This document shows, in pieces, positions 6,067 to 8,896 of a stretch of DNA of 8,896 nt. Made by a program: the position numbers and the translations under genes. The stretch is from the NCBI RefSeq assembly GCF_000173615.1, contig NZ_ABZS01000056.1:1-8896 (forward strand), given 5' to 3'. The stretch's first letter is position 1; the number at the start of each line of letters is the position of its first letter. Source of the DNA: Sulfurihydrogenibium yellowstonense SS-5 (GTDB lineage Bacteria; Aquificota; Aquificia; Aquificales; Hydrogenothermaceae). The notes under the pieces were generated by a model. The model did not search any database, was not told where the DNA came from, and saw nothing but the letters and a program-made list of their open reading frames with translations.

Positions 6067-6798
6067 TTAAACCAAAACAAAATCCTCTCCAAGAAAAACT
6101 CTTTTAACTTCTTGGTTTTCTACGATTTCTTGAGGAGTTCCTTCTGCTATTACTCTCCCGTGGGCAATTATGTAGGCTCTGTCTGTTATCTTTAATGTTT
6201 CTCTAACATTATGGTCAGTGATGATTATTCCTATGTTTCTTGATTTTAAAGATAGGATTAGCTGGTTAATATCTTTCACAGAAACAGGGTCTACACCTGC
6301 AAATGGCTCATCTAAGAGTAAAAAAGATGGATTTATTATCAAGCTTCTTGCTATTTCAAGCCTTCTTCTTTCGCCACCTGAAAGGGTCGAAGCTTTTTGA
6401 TGTTTAAGATGGTCTATATTAAACTCTTTTAAAAGCTCCTGTGCTTTTGATGTCATCTCAGAAACAGTCAAATTTTGAAACTCTAAAAACATCATAAGAT
6501 TATCCCAAACGGTCAAGTCTCTAAATATAGAAGATTCTTGCGGCAGAAAGCTTATTCCTTTTTTTGCCCTTTCCCAAACAGGAAGGTCTGTAATATCTTC
6601 ACCGTTTAGTAAGACACTTCCCTTTTCTGGCTTTAAAAAACCAAGTAAACACTTAAAAGTAGTTGTCTTACCGGCACCGTTTGGACCAAGCAGTCCCACT
6701 ATTTCCCTTTCTTCTGCATACAAAGACACACCATTTACTACTGTTCTATTTTTAAAGCTTTTTTCTATATTTTTTAGCTCAAGCCTACTTTTTTCCAT
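6067..6798 (-). CDS. lptB: LPS export ABC transporter ATPase LptB
   Basis: The 243-aa cytoplasmic ATPase powers extraction of lipopolysaccharide from the inner membrane with LptF/LptG and delivery along the Lpt bridge. Motifs are complete: Walker A GPNGAGKT (38-45), Q-loop Gln87 in LPQESSIFRDLTV, signature LSGGERRR (139-146), Walker B FLLLDE (159-164) and the H-loop His196 in ITDHNVRET. The ITDHNVRET motif and the C-terminal RVFLGEDFVL are typical of LptB rather than of amino-acid ABC ATPases. The start ATG follows the holA stop by one base, and AAGGAG (complement of 6804-6809) lies 5 bases upstream inside the end of holA, so translation is likely coupled. It is the last gene of the minus-strand operon. 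lptA, lptC, lptF and lptG are not in the window. Confidence 0.96.
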   Translation of the reverse strand: MEKSRLELKNIEKSFKNRTVVNGVSLYAEEREIVGLLGPNGAGKTTTFKCLLGFLKPEKGSVLLNGEDITDLPVWERAKKGISFLPQESSIFRDLTVWDNLMMFLEFQNLTVSEMTSKAQELLKEFNIDHLKHQKASTLSGGERRRLEIARSLIINPSFLLLDEPFAGVDPVSVKDINQLILSLKSRNIGIIITDHNVRETLKITDRAYIIAHGRVIAEGTPQEIVENQEVKRVFLGEDFVLV

Positions 6799-6799
6799 T

Positions 6800-7795
6800 T
6801 TAACTCCTTACAAAGTTAAGAATAAACTCTTTTGAAGTCTCGTTTACATCTTGATAGTATATTTTTTGTGCCACTTCTAAGTTGTAAAGATTACTTAAAA
6901 GCTTAACCATCTCTTCCTTAGACAGATTTTTTAAAATATTTGAAATGTTTGCCTTTTGTAATGGATGGTTTATCCCTGATTTATCCAAAGCTTCTTCTAA
7001 ACTGTTGCCGGCTTCTATTAAAATCTTTGTTTGTAAAGCTTTTTCCAACTGAGATAAGATTAAGCTTTGAATTTCAAAAGGATGAACGCCGTTATCAAGC
7101 AGATTGATAAAAATCTTTAAAGCAGAAATATCTTTTTTGAAAAATTTGTCTAAAAAATTAAATACATTCTCTTCAAAAACAGGAGTAACTACAGCATCTA
7201 TATCTTCTTTTGTTATCTCTTTCTTATCTCCAACGTACAATAAAAGTTTTTCTACTTCATTTTTAGCTATTGTCAAATCGTTGTTTAAAAGACTTGCAAG
7301 GTATTTTAAATTTTCATCTGAAATGGCTTTTCCTTCCTTTGCTAATTTGTTTTTTAAAGAAGTTAAAAATCCCTGAAAAGTTAATTTTTTAGAAATTACA
7401 ACATCAACATTATCAAGTTTCAGCATAGCTTTATAAGGCTCTTTATCCAACTTTTCTAAATTTACAACCAAAATCAACCTATCCGGCAGTTTTATATTTT
7501 TAATGTCTTCTATGATTTGTTTTAACTCGTCTTTTTTGAGGTTATCTGTAAAGGCTTCAAAATCTCTAACCACTATTGCCTTTGAAGATGAGAATAAATC
7601 TTTTGAAAAAAGATGATTTCTAAAAGATGCATAATCCAGCTCATCTCCCCAGTAAACTTTTACAGGCAAAACTGATTTAAACTTCTCAACTACAAGAGTC
7701 TTTGTTAGATATTCATCTCCGTAGATAATTAAAACCGGCTTTAACTGACTTAAATTAAATTCTTTTAAAAGCTGGCTTGCTTTTATCTCACTCAT
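6800..7795 (-). CDS. holA: DNA polymerase III delta subunit (clamp loader)
   Basis: The 331-aa protein is the clamp-loader subunit that opens the beta sliding clamp for the replicative polymerase. The N-terminal region has PVLIIYGDEYLTKTLV (20-35), matching the family's P-x-hydrophobic-GxExxL start. The middle has LLNNDLTIAKNEVEKLLLY (169-187), equivalent to the family's NDL..L..EL.KL segment, followed by ENVFNFLDKFF (209-219) at the start of the collar domain. Length is as expected. Conservation in this family is low, so the call rests on these motifs together with position: lptE followed by holA is the arrangement known from Enterobacteria. The start overlaps the lptE end by 8 bp, and no strong Shine-Dalgarno is visible, which suggests coupled translation. 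Confidence 0.88.
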   Translation of the reverse strand: MSEIKASQLLKEFNLSQLKPVLIIYGDEYLTKTLVVEKFKSVLPVKVYWGDELDYASFRNHLFSKDLFSSSKAIVVRDFEAFTDNLKKDELKQIIEDIKNIKLPDRLILVVNLEKLDKEPYKAMLKLDNVDVVISKKLTFQGFLTSLKNKLAKEGKAISDENLKYLASLLNNDLTIAKNEVEKLLLYVGDKKEITKEDIDAVVTPVFEENVFNFLDKFFKKDISALKIFINLLDNGVHPFEIQSLILSQLEKALQTKILIEAGNSLEEALDKSGINHPLQKANISNILKNLSKEEMVKLLSNLYNLEVAQKIYYQDVNETSKEFILNFVRS

Positions 7796-8318
7796 TTTTT
7801 GTAAGCACCGCTTGAGTTCTTATCTTAATCAATTCTCCAATCTCTTCAAAAGCGTAAATTTTTTCAATATCAGACCTTAAGCCGGCACCTACATACTGAG
7901 TATTTTCTTTAATCATCCGGTCTATAGCAACATTTCCATGCCTATCTTCTACTTTAAGCCTTAAATCAATGCTGACTTTATAAACGTTAGCCCTTTGAGC
8001 CGCAGAATATCCAAGTGGTATAAAGTTAAGACTTGCAACATCTGCATACACAAAATATTTAGTATTATCGCTACATTCTAATTTGTTTCCGGATTGTAAA
8101 ATTCCATCGCTTATACTTTTGGTCAAAACATCTCTTAAAGTTGGTTCCGGATAGTTTACGTTTACTGCTTTTAAACAGTAGATTTCAGGATTTTTATTTT
8201 TTATTGCTGTATATTCTTTAATAGAGCATCCGTTTACGAGCATATAAATAAAAACTAAACTCAGCAGTAATATACCTTTGATAGGAAGTTTAAAGGAAAT
8301 TCTTGACTTACCTTTCAC
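7788..8318 (-). CDS. lptE: LptE-like LPS-assembly outer-membrane lipoprotein
   Basis: The 176-aa predicted lipoprotein would plug and assist LptD in inserting LPS into the outer leaflet of the outer membrane. The N-terminus is basic, followed by a hydrophobic segment (about 13-28) and a lipobox ending VNGC with lipidated Cys31; Asn just before the Gly is unusual for a lipobox. The segment LGYSAAQRANVYKVSIDLRL (102-121) resembles the LptE pattern of a strand-forming stretch after a conserved Ser/Arg region. LptE proteins are poorly conserved, so context carries weight: it sits directly before holA and two genes before lptB. The start is GTG, overlapping the coaD stop as GTGA, with a GAGAGG-like Shine-Dalgarno 7 bases upstream. 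Another small outer-membrane lipoprotein cannot be excluded. Confidence 0.75.
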   Translation of the reverse strand: MKGKSRISFKLPIKGILLLSLVFIYMLVNGCSIKEYTAIKNKNPEIYCLKAVNVNYPEPTLRDVLTKSISDGILQSGNKLECSDNTKYFVYADVASLNFIPLGYSAAQRANVYKVSIDLRLKVEDRHGNVAIDRMIKENTQYVGAGLRSDIEKIYAFEEIGELIKIRTQAVLTKNE

Positions 8319-8818
8319 TCTTTTGCCTCTCTCAACTGTCTAACTTTTTCTTCTAATTTTGACTTTACAAATGGTGTAACCATTGAGCTAACATCTCCAT
8401 TATGAAATGCAACGTCCTTTACGATGGTAGAGCTTATATGAATCAGTTCTTGAGATGGCATCATAAAAAATGTTTCTACTTTGTCAAGTTTGTAGTTTGT
8501 CATTGCTATTTGAAGCTCATACTCAAAATCTGTAAAAAGTCTTACTCCTCGTACAATGATTTTAGTGTTATACTTTTTCATAAAATCTACCAAAAGCCCG
8601 GAAAATCCTTCTACAATCACCCTGCCTTTATGCTTTGAGACAGCATCTTCAAACATTTCTATTCTTTCTTTCAAAGTAAAAAGTGGTTTTTTCTTTGGAT
8701 TTTCAGCTAAAGCAACTACAACAGTATCAAAAATATTTAATGCTCTATCTACTATATCTAAATGCCCAAAATGAACAGGGTCGAACGTTCCAGGGTAAAC
8801 ACATATTTTGGCTGTCAT
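8315..8818 (-). CDS. coaD: Phosphopantetheine adenylyltransferase
   Basis: The protein transfers AMP from ATP to 4'-phosphopantetheine, the penultimate step of coenzyme A synthesis. It shows VYPGTFDPVHFGHLD (7-21 from the ATG), the nucleotidyltransferase HxGH signature (His16, His19), then KKPLFTLKER, IIVRGVRLFTDFEYE and ISSTIVK (128-134), the second ATP-binding motif. A TTG codon at 8828-8830 would extend the frame by four residues, but ATG 8816-8818 is the better start. GGAG (complement of 8825-8828) lies 6 bases upstream of it, and the TTG would sit inside that site. The resulting length, 167 aa, fits the family. The ATG overlaps the stop of the upstream gene as ATGA, and the gene's own stop overlaps lptE as GTGA. 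Confidence 0.96.
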   Translation of the reverse strand: MTAKICVYPGTFDPVHFGHLDIVDRALNIFDTVVVALAENPKKKPLFTLKERIEMFEDAVSKHKGRVIVEGFSGLLVDFMKKYNTKIIVRGVRLFTDFEYELQIAMTNYKLDKVETFFMMPSQELIHISSTIVKDVAFHNGDVSSMVTPFVKSKLEEKVRQLREAKE

Positions 8819-8896
8819 TGCTTTCTCCAAAGACTAATAACCGTATCTCCATATTTTCTTGATTCTACATAAAATTCCGGTTCAATACTGCTTAGG
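8815..8896 (-). CDS. rsmD: C-terminal end of probable RsmD 16S rRNA methyltransferase (partial)
   Basis: On the minus strand an open frame enters at the window edge and ends with TGA at 8817-8815, overlapping the coaD start as ATGA. It encodes 26 residues, beginning LSSIEPEFYVESRK and ending YGDTVISLWRKQ. The closing Lys-Tyr-Gly-Asp-Thr followed by hydrophobic residues resembles the C-terminus of RsmD, which methylates G966 of 16S rRNA, and rsmD next to coaD is a common arrangement. The frame is clear and the overlap is typical of this operon, but the identification rests on a short tail plus context. Confidence 0.6.
   Translation of the reverse strand, partial: LSSIEPEFYVESRKYGDTVISLWRKQ

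Noticed and set aside
7104..7376. 90-aa plus-strand open frame within holA, and similar short frames within lptB (6218-6400) and coaD (8402-8638, 8556-8774)
   Set aside because: All lie antisense to recognisable genes and have low-complexity compositions typical of shadow frames.
8819..8830. TTG at 8828-8830 as the coaD start
   Set aside because: The TTG lies inside the TTGGAG ribosome-binding site; ATG 8818 has the right spacing and family N-terminus.

Overview
The window reads as an AT-rich chromosome segment of a Gram-negative bacterium. It carries lipopolysaccharide-export genes (lptB and a probable lptE lipoprotein), a periplasmic lytic transglycosylase and a long CRISPR array. The combination of AT-rich housekeeping genes packed into overlapping operons, a large CRISPR array and short interspersed palindromes would fit a thermophilic Aquificota relative such as the Sulfurihydrogenibium group. 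That assignment is a guess from composition and gene style, not a database result.

Layout, left to right. Positions 26-2351 are a CRISPR array of 36 repeats of 29 bp and 35 spacers of 36-40 bp. No cas gene lies in the window. The repeats are strikingly uniform except for one uninterrupted block, repeats 27-34, that shares a single G-to-T change at repeat position 25; repeats 35 and 36 are canonical again. The array probably continues or has its leader to the left of base 1. After a 77-bp gap come two co-directional, overlapping genes: an RluD-type pseudouridine synthase (2429-3385) and a secreted lytic transglycosylase (3382-5052). Next, 380 bp without a credible gene hold two full and two half copies of an interspersed palindromic repeat, bracketed by a 26-bp direct repeat that duplicates the end of the transglycosylase gene plus the ribosome-binding site of ribE. 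Riboflavin synthase (ribE, 5433-6065) follows.

The rest is on the minus strand. It is a tightly packed operon read right to left: the last 26 codons of a probable rsmD, then coaD, lptE, holA and lptB. Every junction overlaps or is separated by a single base. lptB meets ribE tail to tail with one base between the stop codons.

Functionally, the minus-strand operon joins 16S rRNA methylation (rsmD, tentative), coenzyme A synthesis (coaD), LPS transport (lptE, lptB) and the replicative clamp loader (holA). The plus strand joins rRNA modification (rluD), peptidoglycan turnover and riboflavin synthesis. The most unusual signals are the repeat-variant block and hairpin spacer in the CRISPR array, and the repeat-element insertion that appears to have split a coupled transglycosylase-ribE junction and may have supplied ribE with a new promoter.
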